Positions 34,259 through 43,168 of a stretch of 49,029 bases of DNA are shown here, in pieces. The stretch spans positions 1 through 49,029 of the forward strand of contig CAKUFZ010000012.1 in assembly GCA_934654475.1 (NCBI GenBank). Direction: 5' to 3'. Position 1 is the first letter of the stretch. The number at the start of each line of letters is the position of its first letter. The position numbers and the translations under genes were made by a program. The DNA comes from an uncultured Coriobacteriales bacterium (GTDB lineage Bacteria > Actinomycetota > Coriobacteriia > Coriobacteriales > UMGS124). The notes below the pieces were generated by a model, which did no database searches, had not been told where the DNA came from, and saw only the letters and a list, made by a program, of their open reading frames with translations.

Positions 34259-35500
34259 CTAGTAGGAACGGCGAGAGCCTCCGTTGCCGCGGTTGCCACC
34301 GCGAGAGCCGCCATTGCCGCCGTTGCTGCGCGGACGGCCATTGGAGCCACCGTCGCGACCGCCACGAGAACGATCGTCGTAGCGACGCTCGCCACCACGG
34401 CTGCCACGGTCGTCGTAGCCGCCGGAACGACGGTCGTCGTAATCGCGGCCACCGGAGCGACGGTCGTCATAGCGGCGCTCGCTGTAATCGCGATCCCCGC
34501 GATCGTCGTAGCGACGCTCGCCACGAGGACGGTCGTCGAAATCGCGGGAACGGCGGTCATCGCGGTCACGATGGGTGCCGCCGCGCTTGGCGGGAGAGCC
34601 GTCGATGCGCCTCATGCCGGGGACCTCGTCGCGGCGAGCAGGCTTGCCGCCGCGGGAACGCTCGCCGCGGCCGCCGTCGCGCTCGTCATCGAAGCGGTTG
34701 CGATGCGAACTCTTCTCGAAGCGGCCCTCGCGCTCGCCGTCGAAGGAATCGCGCTGGTCACGCGACACGGCGCGACCGGTCTTGCGCACGAACTTGCCGC
34801 CGCGCTCGCCACCCTCGCGGCCTTCCTTGCGAGCGGCAACGTACTGGGCGCCCTGGGGAGTCCAGCCGCGCTTGTACAGCAGGCGCGCCTCGCTGCCCAT
34901 GATGTCCTCGACCTTTTGGACGCTCAACTTGCCGGTCTTCTCGTTGACGTTGACGTTGATGCGCAGTGTGGCGTTGCGCTCGTTGTACTCGCAGATGAGC
35001 ACACGGGCAGGCACGCCCTCGCCGTCAAGCTCGATGACGCAGCTCAGGCTGCCGGGCTCGCAAGGCTCCTCGGAGGTCTCGATGTGCAGGTGCACGGGAG
35101 TCTCGCTGGGCTTGTTGTGGGCATCGATGGGGACGATCTCCACACGCGTGAAGTTGTAGTTCTCGGGGGTGATGGCCATGGTCACACCGAAAATCTGGCC
35201 GAGCTCGATGCGGGCAAGCTCTGCGGCCTGGGCAAGCAGGCGGTTGATGAGCTCGACGCCGTCGGTGATGACGGCAAGCTCGTCGGTCTGCTCAAGCTCG
35301 CCGGAATCGCCCTCCTTGGTGGGGAAGGCATAGACGGTCTTGGTGCCGCCCTTCTTGCGCTTGGTGACGACGGGGATGAGACCGGCGACGCCTTCGGGGA
35401 AAGCCTTACCGTCCTCGACCTTCACACCCACCGTGCGCTTGCCACCGGCAAGCTCAATCTCGGTGTCGCCGTACTTGCTGTTATCGCCAAAAAGCCTCAC
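34259..35500 (-). CDS. hypothetical protein with RG/RGG-rich disordered C-terminus
   Basis: The 413-residue protein has a folded N-terminal part (about 1-220), with an AVITDGVELINRLLAQAAEL helix and a beta-rich region including Cys147, Cys154 and Cys170. Its tail (about 225-413) is built almost only of Arg, Gly, Asp, Ser and Tyr, with repeated RRYDDR, GGRDYDDRRSGG and RGG units. Tails of this kind bind RNA and drive condensate formation, as in DEAD-box helicases of Actinomycetota, but no helicase motif is present here. I do not recognise the N-terminal family. The ATG at 35500 opens MRLFGDNSKYGD. RNA binding is inferred from composition. Confidence 0.75.
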   Translation of the reverse strand: MRLFGDNSKYGDTEIELAGGKRTVGVKVEDGKAFPEGVAGLIPVVTKRKKGGTKTVYAFPTKEGDSGELEQTDELAVITDGVELINRLLAQAAELARIELGQIFGVTMAITPENYNFTRVEIVPIDAHNKPSETPVHLHIETSEEPCEPGSLSCVIELDGEGVPARVLICEYNERNATLRINVNVNEKTGKLSVQKVEDIMGSEARLLYKRGWTPQGAQYVAARKEGREGGERGGKFVRKTGRAVSRDQRDSFDGEREGRFEKSSHRNRFDDERDGGRGERSRGGKPARRDEVPGMRRIDGSPAKRGGTHRDRDDRRSRDFDDRPRGERRYDDRGDRDYSERRYDDRRSGGRDYDDRRSGGYDDRGSRGGERRYDDRSRGGRDGGSNGRPRSNGGNGGSRGGNRGNGGSRRSY

Positions 35501-35721
35501 GTCAGCTCCCGCCTCGCGATGAAAGATTCAAAGAAACTCAGAGACACACTCGCAATAAGTGTAACGCGACATGCGCGCAAGTCAGTTCTCAAGGCCCTCT
35601 CTACCTGATAAATCCAGGTTGATGTGCATTGCACGCCCGGCAACGCTTGAAAAGATATGGTACGCAGCATGTTTGCGAGGCTGGACGTTGTAGCAACAGG
35701 CGTTTTGGGCGATAATCCCGC

Positions 35722-35757
35722 GCTGAAAACAGTTTCAGCCGGGCCGGGAACCCGGCC
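35722..35757 (+). promoter_or_regulatory. two adjacent hairpins in the O-acetyltransferase leader
   Basis: GCTGAAA-ACAG-TTTCAGC (35722-35739) is followed at once by GGCCGGG-AA-CCCGGCC (35742-35757). The second hairpin ends 27 bases before the ATG. Both are perfect. They may regulate translation. No known riboswitch was recognised. Confidence 0.4.
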
Positions 35758-35784
35758 TGATGGGGAACAGGAAACGGAACAGAC

Positions 35785-37845
35785 ATGGCAAACGCACGCG
35801 TGAAGTCAATCGAGGGTCTGCGCGCCTTGGCAATCGCATCCGTGGTGGCATACCACCTGGAGGTGAACTGGCTGCCAAGCGGCCATATGGGCGTCGTCAT
35901 GTTCCTCGTGCTGACGGGCTACTTGGTGACCAACTCCATCCTGCGCGAGTTCGACCGCACGGGCGACGTGAATCTGCCGAGCTTCTGGGGCCGCCGCCTC
36001 AAGCGACTCTGGCCTCCCATGGCGGCGATGATTCTGATCGTCTGCGTGGCTTGCATCGCCTTCAATCACGTGGCCCTCACCAAGATGCGCCCCGACATCC
36101 TGCCGAGCCTTCTGTTCTTCGACAACTGGAACTACATCGTGAACGGCCTGTCGTACTTCGACAAGATCGGCGGCGTCTCTCCGCTCACGCACCTGTGGTA
36201 TTTGGGCGTTGACGTGCAGCTTTGCATCCTGTGGCCGCTCATCCTCACGGTGGGTCTCAAGCTTTCGCACAACAACAAGGGCGCCATGGCCATTGTCGCA
36301 GGCGTGCTCACCCTCGTCTCCGCCGTGCTCATGGCGGTGCTCTACGTGCCTGGAACCGACCCGAGCCGCGTGTACTACGGCTGCGACACGCGCGCCTTTG
36401 CCGTGCTGGCAGGCGCCCTGCTGGCGTTCATGTGGCCCCTGGGCTACATGCCCGTGGTTGGTCGCAACCTGCTCGTGGAGCAGGTGGGCGTGCGCCGCGT
36501 CGCCGACCCCGCCTCGCCGCGCGGCTTTGTCGATCGCCCGGTGTTTGCCCCCTCCACCGCCGTCGAGGTCTTTGGCTGGGTGGGCCTGGTGGGACTCGTC
36601 GTCATCATGGTTGTTGTGCCCCCCACCTCGCAGTTCTTCTATTACGGCGGCATGCTGCTCGCCACAATCCTCACGTGCATGCTCATGATGAGCCTGCTGT
36701 CGCCCGGGACGCTGCTCAATCGCGCGTTTTCCTGCGCACCCCTGCAGTGGCTCGGCAGCAGGTCGTTCTCGTTGTACCTGTGGCACTACCCCGTCATCGT
36801 GCTCATGGGCGCCACCGGTGGCGCCGCATGGTGGCTGAAGCTCCTGGCAACAGCCGTCTCACTGGGTGTGGCCGAGCTGGCCTGGAGGTTCATCGAGCAG
36901 CCCCTGGGCAACAAGGAGCTCATGGCTCGCATTCGCCAGGAGGGCCCTGCGTTCTTCGCACGCATGCCGCAGGTGGCGGGCACGGGCGCCTGCGCGTTGT
37001 TGCTGGTAGTTGCCTCCATAGGCTGCATTGCAGTACCCGAAGTCACCCTTGTGCCCAAGGACGCCATCTCCTCCACCGGCGAGGCCGTGGACAAGGCGCG
37101 CGACCTCACGGCCGGCCGCACGAACGCCCAAGGCGCCACAGGTCAGGCGGGAGACGGCGCTGCTGCTCCGGCCGTCCCGGCGACCCAGCCCAGCGACATG
37201 CCCGTTGTGCAAGAAGTTCCGCCGACCGCCGACGCCAGTGCCGCAAGCACCGAGACGCAAGCCGCCCAGACACCGGCGCCCGTCTCCCTGCCCGAGGGCG
37301 TCATGTCCTTCTCGTTGCACCAGTCCGAGCAAGACAGCGCGGCGGGGCTCTACTCCCCCATCCTCATCGGCGACTCAGTACCGCCCGAGGACGGCTTCTA
37401 CGACATTTTTCCCACCGGCTATGAGGATGCGTACGTGGGACGCATGCCCTTCCAGGCGTTCAGTGTATTTGCCGACTACGTGTCGCAGGGCGTGGTGGGC
37501 AAGGTCGTCGTATTTGCCTGCTTCTCCAACACGACCCCCGGCATCGATGAGCTCGAGGGCATGGTGGCGACGCTTCCCGCAGGTACGCACGCCTTCCTCG
37601 TGGGCACCGTCAACCCCGACGGCTTCCAGGACGCGGCCAATGCCAACCTCCAGCAGGTGGCCGACGCCCATGACAACGTGCACTACATCGACTGGCCAAG
37701 CGTGTGCGCCGGCAACGAGGAAATCTACCTGTGGGCCGACAACACCCACCTGCGCCCCGAGGGCGAGCAGGCCTACCTCGACATGATCGGCCGCGCCATC
37801 GCCCAGACCATGGTGGACGCCGGCGGCACGGTGGTTCCGAGGTAG
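35785..37845 (+). CDS. OatA-type peptidoglycan/polysaccharide O-acetyltransferase
   Basis: The 686-residue protein joins an acyltransferase-3 membrane domain (about 1-410, ten or eleven spans, with the family His24 in VVAYHLE) to an extracellular SGNH-type domain (about 515-686). The SGNH triad is Ser531 (IGDS), Asp652 and His655 (ADNTH). A Pro/Ala/Thr-rich linker (about 425-510) separates them. In OatA the membrane domain brings acetyl groups across the membrane and the SGNH domain places them on muramic acid, giving lysozyme resistance. Polysaccharide acetylation is an alternative. Only a loose purine-rich stretch precedes the ATG, and two hairpins sit in the leader. The gene converges on the XRE-type antitoxin gene with 9 bases between. 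Confidence 0.85.
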   Translation: MANARVKSIEGLRALAIASVVAYHLEVNWLPSGHMGVVMFLVLTGYLVTNSILREFDRTGDVNLPSFWGRRLKRLWPPMAAMILIVCVACIAFNHVALTKMRPDILPSLLFFDNWNYIVNGLSYFDKIGGVSPLTHLWYLGVDVQLCILWPLILTVGLKLSHNNKGAMAIVAGVLTLVSAVLMAVLYVPGTDPSRVYYGCDTRAFAVLAGALLAFMWPLGYMPVVGRNLLVEQVGVRRVADPASPRGFVDRPVFAPSTAVEVFGWVGLVGLVVIMVVVPPTSQFFYYGGMLLATILTCMLMMSLLSPGTLLNRAFSCAPLQWLGSRSFSLYLWHYPVIVLMGATGGAAWWLKLLATAVSLGVAELAWRFIEQPLGNKELMARIRQEGPAFFARMPQVAGTGACALLLVVASIGCIAVPEVTLVPKDAISSTGEAVDKARDLTAGRTNAQGATGQAGDGAAAPAVPATQPSDMPVVQEVPPTADASAASTETQAAQTPAPVSLPEGVMSFSLHQSEQDSAAGLYSPILIGDSVPPEDGFYDIFPTGYEDAYVGRMPFQAFSVFADYVSQGVVGKVVVFACFSNTTPGIDELEGMVATLPAGTHAFLVGTVNPDGFQDAANANLQQVADAHDNVHYIDWPSVCAGNEEIYLWADNTHLRPEGEQAYLDMIGRAIAQTMVDAGGTVVPR

Positions 37846-37854
37846 GCAGCGCCA

Positions 37855-38517
37855 CTAGCCATACAGCGGCGGCTCCACAACGTCCTCAACTGCGCAACCC
37901 AAGGCACGGGCAAGGCGGATGACCGTGCCCGCCTCAGCCTTTGCGATGTCGTTTTGCCGCTGCTCGTAGAGCTGAATCATGCGCAGGCTTACGTCAGTCG
38001 CAACGGAAAGCTCAACCTGAGTCAATCCCCTGTTCTTTCTCAATGTCTGCAGGCGCGTCGGGCGACTCCGGCGCGCCTTTGTCAGAATCTCGTCGGCGAC
38101 TTCGGCGAACTTGCTCGCATCCGCCTCATGCAGCAGGTAGAGATCCACAACCTTACTTGCCGTCAGGCCGTCGGCGACCATGTCGCAAAACCGCTCCGCG
38201 CGCGCCCACTGGTACTCGGCAAGCGACCATCCCGCCCAGTACTGAGGGCCGAAACCATCACGTATGGCAGGTTCGGGCAAAGATGCGACATCGCAGCCCG
38301 AACGCCGCAAGACTTTACAAGCGAGCTCGGGACCCGAAAGGCCAGCCACATAGCTGGGGTTTCCCCTCTCAAATTGGGTGGCAACACCGGAAGCCAGGAA
38401 GTATCCGAAAAAGGTGTCGAGATCGAGGCCGCAATCAAGAGCCGCATACTCCAACATGCCACCCAAATTTGCCATCGCATCATCGAGATAGAGGATGTCG
38501 AAAGCAGGCGCTGTCAT
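37855..38517 (-). CDS. XRE-family HTH protein, probable antitoxin
   Basis: The 220-residue protein has an N-terminal segment (about 15-70: MLEYAALDCGLDLDTFFGYF, then GLSGPELACKVL) of a kind found in DUF3791-like antitoxins. A middle region follows, and then a Cro/C1-type HTH (about 155-212: LQTLRKNRGLTQVELSVATD, VSLRMIQLYEQ). GGGAGGGG seven bases before the ATG at 38517 fixes the start. It overlaps the end of the DUF3990 gene by 38 bases, and the toxin-like gene comes first. The HTH probably binds the palindrome at 39191. The pairing with DUF3990 supports a toxin-antitoxin role. Confidence 0.75.
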   Translation of the reverse strand: MTAPAFDILYLDDAMANLGGMLEYAALDCGLDLDTFFGYFLASGVATQFERGNPSYVAGLSGPELACKVLRRSGCDVASLPEPAIRDGFGPQYWAGWSLAEYQWARAERFCDMVADGLTASKVVDLYLLHEADASKFAEVADEILTKARRSRPTRLQTLRKNRGLTQVELSVATDVSLRMIQLYEQRQNDIAKAEAGTVIRLARALGCAVEDVVEPPLYG

Positions 38518-39178
38518 TGTTCCACCCCTCCCTGAGCATATCGACGGCATAGAGGCCCTGTGTCGCCATCGAAGATTCTCGCTCCTTCTGGAATGCTTCC
38601 TTCGCTTGAGCGTTGCGACGCTCTTTGCGCTGGTAAAACACGCTGCCATCGGCTGGAATCGCCTCAACAAACTCAAGCCTTTGAAATGCGCGGGACGAGC
38701 GCACCACCACCTGCTCGCCCAACTCCCCCAGCATCATGGCGCGCCGAAGTTGCTCAAGAGAAATGGCGCCCGACAGAAACGCCGAAGCGAAGGCAAAATA
38801 TGAGTCATCCGCACGATACCCGCGCATGACGTCGGAATCTCGATAGTCCGGCAGGAACACCTTGGCAAAATACTCGGCCGCTTGTTTGGGAAGGCCGGCG
38901 GCAAGCCTCACCATACGGTTGTCAAGCAGGACGGCAAGCCAGTTGAGGACGTTGTAGCCCTCATCTTCCGACAAATCGAGCACGTCGAGACCGGCCAGGT
39001 CAAGACGATACTTGTTGGCATAGCCGCTGTTGCCATCGACGCAGCCCCATTCTTGGGCCATGGCCAAGGTCTCAGTACAGTAAAACCCCAGGCCATAGTC
39101 GTTGCGCGGGTTTCCCAGGCCAAACGTCGGGCGCTCGATAACATGCGACGAGCCGTGATACAGCTCGATTGTTGCCAT
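38480..39178 (-). CDS. DUF3990-like protein, probable toxin
   Basis: The 232-residue protein begins MATIELYHGSSHVIERPTFG and continues with NDYGLGFYCTETLAMAQEW. This is the DUF3990 pattern (LYHGS, then D(F/Y)G.GFY.T), a family whose fold is related to ADP-ribosyltransferases and which is usually found next to small or HTH-containing antitoxins. Residues about 150-200 (ERNAQ...KE) are helical and charged. GGAGG six bases before the ATG at 39178 fixes the start. The promoter upstream overlaps a palindrome (ACTATCG-N6-CGATAGT), as expected for an autoregulated toxin-antitoxin operon. Enzymatic activity is not shown by sequence. Confidence 0.75.
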   Translation of the reverse strand: MATIELYHGSSHVIERPTFGLGNPRNDYGLGFYCTETLAMAQEWGCVDGNSGYANKYRLDLAGLDVLDLSEDEGYNVLNWLAVLLDNRMVRLAAGLPKQAAEYFAKVFLPDYRDSDVMRGYRADDSYFAFASAFLSGAISLEQLRRAMMLGELGEQVVVRSSRAFQRLEFVEAIPADGSVFYQRKERRNAQAKEAFQKERESSMATQGLYAVDMLREGWNNDSACFRHPLSR

Positions 39179-39190
39179 TGCACACCTCCA

Positions 39191-39235
39191 ACTATCGTTA
39201 TAGCGATAGTATAGTTCAGATTGAAGGCAAAACAA
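39191..39235 (-). promoter_or_regulatory. promoter with overlapping palindromic operator (DUF3990/XRE operon)
   Basis: TATACT (39208-39213) and TTGTTT (39230-39235) read on the minus strand at 16-base spacing. The perfect dyad ACTATCG-TTATAG-CGATAGT (39191-39210) covers the downstream half of the -10 box. A tandem 12-mer (AAAACAATGGYC twice, 39229-39252) spans the -35. Confidence 0.65.
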
Positions 39236-39261
39236 TGGTCAAAACAATGGCCCAGCACAAA

Positions 39262-39297
39262 GAAGGGCGGGCTCGCATCGCTGCGGGCTCGCCCTTC
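39262..39297 (-). terminator. terminator of the MacB-like exporter operon
   Basis: GAAGGGCGGGCTCGC (39262-39276) pairs with GCGGGCTCGCCCTTC (39283-39297) around six bases with two wobbles. It lies 32 bases after the permease stop. On the minus strand the trailing bases are CTTTGTG, a weak T-run. Confidence 0.65.
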
Positions 39298-39329
39298 GTC
39301 AATCAGATGGATTCAACGCAACGCATGGG

Positions 39330-42300
39330 CTACTGCATGCGCAGGGCCTCCACGACGTTGTCGGTCTTGGCATGCTTGAGGCCGTAAGCGCAGGCCAGAA
39401 GCGTTACCAGAATGCAGACGGCGAATGCGATGGCCACCGATGCCCAAGGCATGGTAAAACCAAGTCCCCTGAACGAGAGCTCCATGGCGCGGTGGAGCAG
39501 CAGCGCCACCACAAACGACACCGCCATACCGCAGATAAGGCCACGGGCGCCAAAACGCACGCACTCCCACATCACCATGCGACGCACGCCCGCACGGGAC
39601 ATGCCCACCGACTGCAGCACCGCAAACTCGCGCTGGCGCAAAAGCAGGCTGCTCACAAGCGTGTTGAAGACGTTTGCCACGGCCACAAGCGCGAGGATTA
39701 CGGCAAACGAGTACGACAGCGTGTTCACGACCGTCACCATGTCGGTCTGGGTCTTGACCTGCTCGTCCACGTTGAAGACGCTGTAACCCAGGAAATCCGA
39801 GTCGTTCATGACGTTGTACATCGCGCTTGCCGCCTGGGCAGGGTCGTCGGCGTCGAAGTAGGCGCCAAAACCGAGGGAACCGCCGTCGATAGCCGCAGCA
39901 GCCAGGTTGACCTGACCAAACAACGTCTTTGCAAACGACATGGGCACAATCAGACCGGCCTGGACGTTGAGCGACATGCCCTGGGGCTTCTCGTCGACAA
40001 CCGCGCCCACTTCAATGTCGGCGAGAGGCTTGGCGTACTCGGAGCGCGGGTACCTCACGGTCTGGTCGGTGCCGGACGCATTGGCCTGCGAGTCCGCCTC
40101 CGCACCGTCAGAAGCAGCAATCTCGTCGGAGGAACCAGAGTACTCGTACTCCGACGCAGCCATCTCCCAAACACCGGCCGCGTCCGCGTCTGCAGCATAC
40201 GAGCCGTCGCTTGCGTACAGGCTTTCGTACAGCGGGCCGCGCGCGGAGGCCTCGGCTGGCAGGTCATAGGCGAGAAGGCTCACCGTGCCTGTACCTGCGT
40301 ACACATGCAGGTTCGCGTAGCCCACACCGTCATTGCGGCCGGTCTCGTTGTACGCAAGCGCCCTGGGATGCGAGGCATCGAGGTACTCGTCGGCATTCAG
40401 GCCAAGCTGGTCCAGATAGGCACGGTACGTCTCATCGTCAACGAAAACGAGAGACACTTGATATTGGAAGGCGCCGGTTCCGTCGTCGTAGCCGTAGGCG
40501 TCGGTGCCGGCCATAGAGACAGGCATTGAGGCCGGCAGGCTCACCAATGCGATAGCACCCTTGCCCTGCACGCCTCCGACGTTGCAAAGCTCCTGGTACA
40601 CGGCTTGCGCACGAGAAACGTCACCGTCTTGGGAAGAGTACGCCAAGACCGAGATGTCGTAATCGTATTCCTCGGTCGTGGTGCCCGTGATTGCCTTGAG
40701 CGCGTCGCCGAAGGAGCCCGCCGTGACGAACAGCACGATGGCGATGGCAAGCGAAGCCGAGGCGACGCGTGCCCTGGCGGGACCGCGAGAGGACGAGCGT
40801 GACGCGAGGGCGCCCGGTACCCCAAGGACATGCGCACCCACTTCAAAGACGCGCGGCTTCCAGGGATCAGAGGCACACGAACGGGCAAGGCGCAGCTGCC
40901 GGCGGGAAAGGCGCACGTCGTTCACGTTGCGCAGGGCCTCGACGGCGCTCACGCTGGCCGCGCGGCGCGAGGGCACCCAGGCGCTCAGCATCACGACGAC
41001 GAGAGCAAGCGCGGCGGCCATGGCAAGGGAAGGCGCGTCGACGGCGAGGGTAAACGGAACGGGGAAATCAGTGGATGCACCCAAAACACTGGCAAGCTGT
41101 CCGGAAATGGAACCGAGCACCACGGCCGATCCGGCTACACCCAGCAAAAGACCAGCAGGAATGCCCACGACCGCAAGCGCCAGCGCCTCCCAAAACACCA
41201 TGGCGCGAATCTGGCGCTTGCTCGCGCCAATGGAAGAAAGCAAGCCAAACTGGCGGGTGCGCTCGGCAACCGAAATGGCAAAGGCGTTGAAGATAAGCGA
41301 TGCCGATGCAATGACGATGATCGCGCACACGATACCCGCGAGCTGGTACAACGTCGCCCAAACAGAACGGCCGTCGGTCATGAACAGGTAGCGCAGAAGC
41401 GAACCATGCGTGGAGATGGCGGTGTCACCCCCGAAGTACGACTCCACGAGTGTCCAGAGGTCGCCGACGGTGGAAATCCCCTGAGTCGCGAGGTACACCG
41501 TGTGATCGACCTCCTCGCCCACGGCGCCCTGCGCCGTCACGAGGTCGGCGTCGGCATAGGTGAATGCGGGTGAAAACGCCTGGATGCTCGCCATGACGGT
41601 GCCATCATAGGCCTGCGAGGGGGCCACGACTTGGCCGGACTCAAGGACAAGCGCGGAGTCGGTGCACCAGGTGAGGGTCGCAGACCAGTCGGTGTCGTAG
41701 AAGCCCACCACCGTGTATGTGGCCTCGACGCCCGAAGGCACCAGACCTTCCTCGCCAAAAGCGCCAAAGCCCGTGCCCAAGTCGAAGCGGCGCGCCTCGT
41801 CGCCCGCAAGGCCGCGCAGGGCAAGCTCGCCCGAGAAGGTGCTGCCGAGCTCGCAGGGCTGGTCGGTGAGCTCGGTCGTTCCCTGGTACTTCTTGTTGAG
41901 GACGATCTCGTGCGAGTTTTGCGGCAGGCGGCCGTCGCTGAGCTGGATGGTACAGAGCTGCGCAAGATTGCCGTCGATGGCTTGGATATGCAGCTGGGCG
42001 GACACCGCATCGGCGGGGTCCTCTTTGGCAGCGTCGAAGGATTGCATCTGGCCCACATAGGTGAGGTCGGTAAGGCCGCTTACCCGCCCGTCGGAACGAG
42101 CCTGGGCGATCGCGTCCTCGTCAGTCGTGATGACGCTTGCCATCCACGCGCCGTCGCGGGCAAGTTCAACGTCGCGCATGTAGGCGGTGAGGCTGCTCAC
42201 GCACAGAAGCACGGCCGCAAGCAGTGCGCACGACAGCGCGATGCCCACGATGGTGACAATCGAGCGGGCGCGGTTCTTGGCGAGGTTGCGCAGGGTGAAG

Positions 42301-42368
42301 GAGCGCACCACATGCGGCCGGACCGTGCCCGCGCTCGCCGTAGCCTGTTCGGTTTTCTTAGCTCCCAT
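39330..42368 (-). CDS. MacB/FtsX-type ABC transporter permease
   Basis: The 1012-residue permease has an N-terminal membrane span (about 37-58) after FTLRNLAKNRARSIVTI, a large extracellular domain (about 60-335), three FtsX spans (about 340-470), then a second half with another extracellular domain (about 600-880) and a final FtsX block (about 890-1000). This two-halved layout is common in Actinomycetota and Firmicutes exporters or mechanotransmission systems. It has no recognisable lipoprotein-release features. The start codon overlaps the ATPase stop (TAATG), so the two are coupled. The neighbouring two-component system probably regulates it. The substrate is unknown. Confidence 0.87.
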   Translation of the reverse strand: MGAKKTEQATASAGTVRPHVVRSFTLRNLAKNRARSIVTIVGIALSCALLAAVLLCVSSLTAYMRDVELARDGAWMASVITTDEDAIAQARSDGRVSGLTDLTYVGQMQSFDAAKEDPADAVSAQLHIQAIDGNLAQLCTIQLSDGRLPQNSHEIVLNKKYQGTTELTDQPCELGSTFSGELALRGLAGDEARRFDLGTGFGAFGEEGLVPSGVEATYTVVGFYDTDWSATLTWCTDSALVLESGQVVAPSQAYDGTVMASIQAFSPAFTYADADLVTAQGAVGEEVDHTVYLATQGISTVGDLWTLVESYFGGDTAISTHGSLLRYLFMTDGRSVWATLYQLAGIVCAIIVIASASLIFNAFAISVAERTRQFGLLSSIGASKRQIRAMVFWEALALAVVGIPAGLLLGVAGSAVVLGSISGQLASVLGASTDFPVPFTLAVDAPSLAMAAALALVVVMLSAWVPSRRAASVSAVEALRNVNDVRLSRRQLRLARSCASDPWKPRVFEVGAHVLGVPGALASRSSSRGPARARVASASLAIAIVLFVTAGSFGDALKAITGTTTEEYDYDISVLAYSSQDGDVSRAQAVYQELCNVGGVQGKGAIALVSLPASMPVSMAGTDAYGYDDGTGAFQYQVSLVFVDDETYRAYLDQLGLNADEYLDASHPRALAYNETGRNDGVGYANLHVYAGTGTVSLLAYDLPAEASARGPLYESLYASDGSYAADADAAGVWEMAASEYEYSGSSDEIAASDGAEADSQANASGTDQTVRYPRSEYAKPLADIEVGAVVDEKPQGMSLNVQAGLIVPMSFAKTLFGQVNLAAAAIDGGSLGFGAYFDADDPAQAASAMYNVMNDSDFLGYSVFNVDEQVKTQTDMVTVVNTLSYSFAVILALVAVANVFNTLVSSLLLRQREFAVLQSVGMSRAGVRRMVMWECVRFGARGLICGMAVSFVVALLLHRAMELSFRGLGFTMPWASVAIAFAVCILVTLLACAYGLKHAKTDNVVEALRMQ

Positions 42369-43048
42369 TAGCGAATCGCCTCGTCGCGCACGATGCGGCC
42401 GTCTTCCACGGCCACGATGCGGTCGGCGGTAAGGGCGATGGACTCGTCGTGCGTGATGACCACGAGCGTCTGGCCCAGGCGCTCGTTGGCGTCGCGCAGG
42501 ATGGCCATAATCTCGGCGGACGTGCGCGAATCGAGGTTGCCGGTGGGCTCGTCGGCCAAGAGCACCGCCGGCGAGTTCATGAGGGCGCGGCCGATGGCCA
42601 CGCGCTGCTGCTGACCGCCCGAAAGCTGGCTGGGCAGGTGGTCTTCACGTCCCTCCAGGCCCAGCGTCTTCACAAGCTCGCGCAGGCGCCCCTCGTTGAC
42701 GGGACGGCCGTCGAGCGCCACGGGCAACGTCATGTTCTCAAGCACCGTAAGGGTGGGAATGAGGTTGAAGAACTGATAGACGATGCCCACCTCGCGGCGA
42801 CGCAGCACCGCAAGCTGCTCGTCGTTGCGCGAGTACACGTCGTTGCCGGCCAGGTAGACGCTGCCTGAGGTGGGACGGTCCACGCCGCCCATGAGGTGCA
42901 GCAGGGTCGACTTGCCCGAGCCCGACGAACCCACGATGGCGAGGAACTGTCCCTCGGGCACCGAAAGCGTCACGTCGTCGAGGGCGCGCGTGGCGCAGTC
43001 CCCCTTGCCGTACACCTTGGTGAGGTGCTGGATGTTGAGTATGTCCAT
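42368..43048 (-). CDS. MacB-like ABC transporter ATPase
   Basis: The 226-residue ATPase has Walker A GSSGSGKST, the signature LSGGQQQRVA, Walker B VLLADEPTGNLD and a switch His in VITHD. The ATG at 43048 has GAAAGG six bases upstream and gives the usual start MDILNIQHLTKVYG. An upstream in-frame start would add 38 unrelated residues. The palindrome GTGAC-N6-GTCAC lies 81-96 bases before the start, and an identical pattern precedes the response-regulator gene, suggesting control by that regulator. Confidence 0.9.
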   Translation of the reverse strand: MDILNIQHLTKVYGKGDCATRALDDVTLSVPEGQFLAIVGSSGSGKSTLLHLMGGVDRPTSGSVYLAGNDVYSRNDEQLAVLRRREVGIVYQFFNLIPTLTVLENMTLPVALDGRPVNEGRLRELVKTLGLEGREDHLPSQLSGGQQQRVAIGRALMNSPAVLLADEPTGNLDSRTSAEIMAILRDANERLGQTLVVITHDESIALTADRIVAVEDGRIVRDEAIR

Positions 43049-43128
43049 GGTCTGCCTTTCATCTTGAGGCGGAAGTACTTGACGCCTACCACAATGACAG
43101 GCCGCACTTTCACGCAGGTGACCCGCAC

Positions 43129-43144
43129 GTGACGCATCCGTCAC
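43129..43144. promoter_or_regulatory. GTGAC-N6-GTCAC palindrome upstream of the exporter genes
   Basis: GTGAC-GCATCC-GTCAC sits in the 120-bp gap between the kinase stop and the ATPase start. The same form with another centre is at 45149, upstream of the response regulator. Nearby CAGGTGACCC may be a further half-site. Confidence 0.5.
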
Positions 43145-43168
43145 TTTTGAGGCCCACACCATTGGGCC

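Noticed and set aside
34046..35608. A 520-codon plus-strand frame rich in Ala/Thr/Val opposite the RGG protein
   Set aside because: It is the reverse reading of RGG-type repeats. The minus-strand frame has a proper start and a folded N-terminal part.
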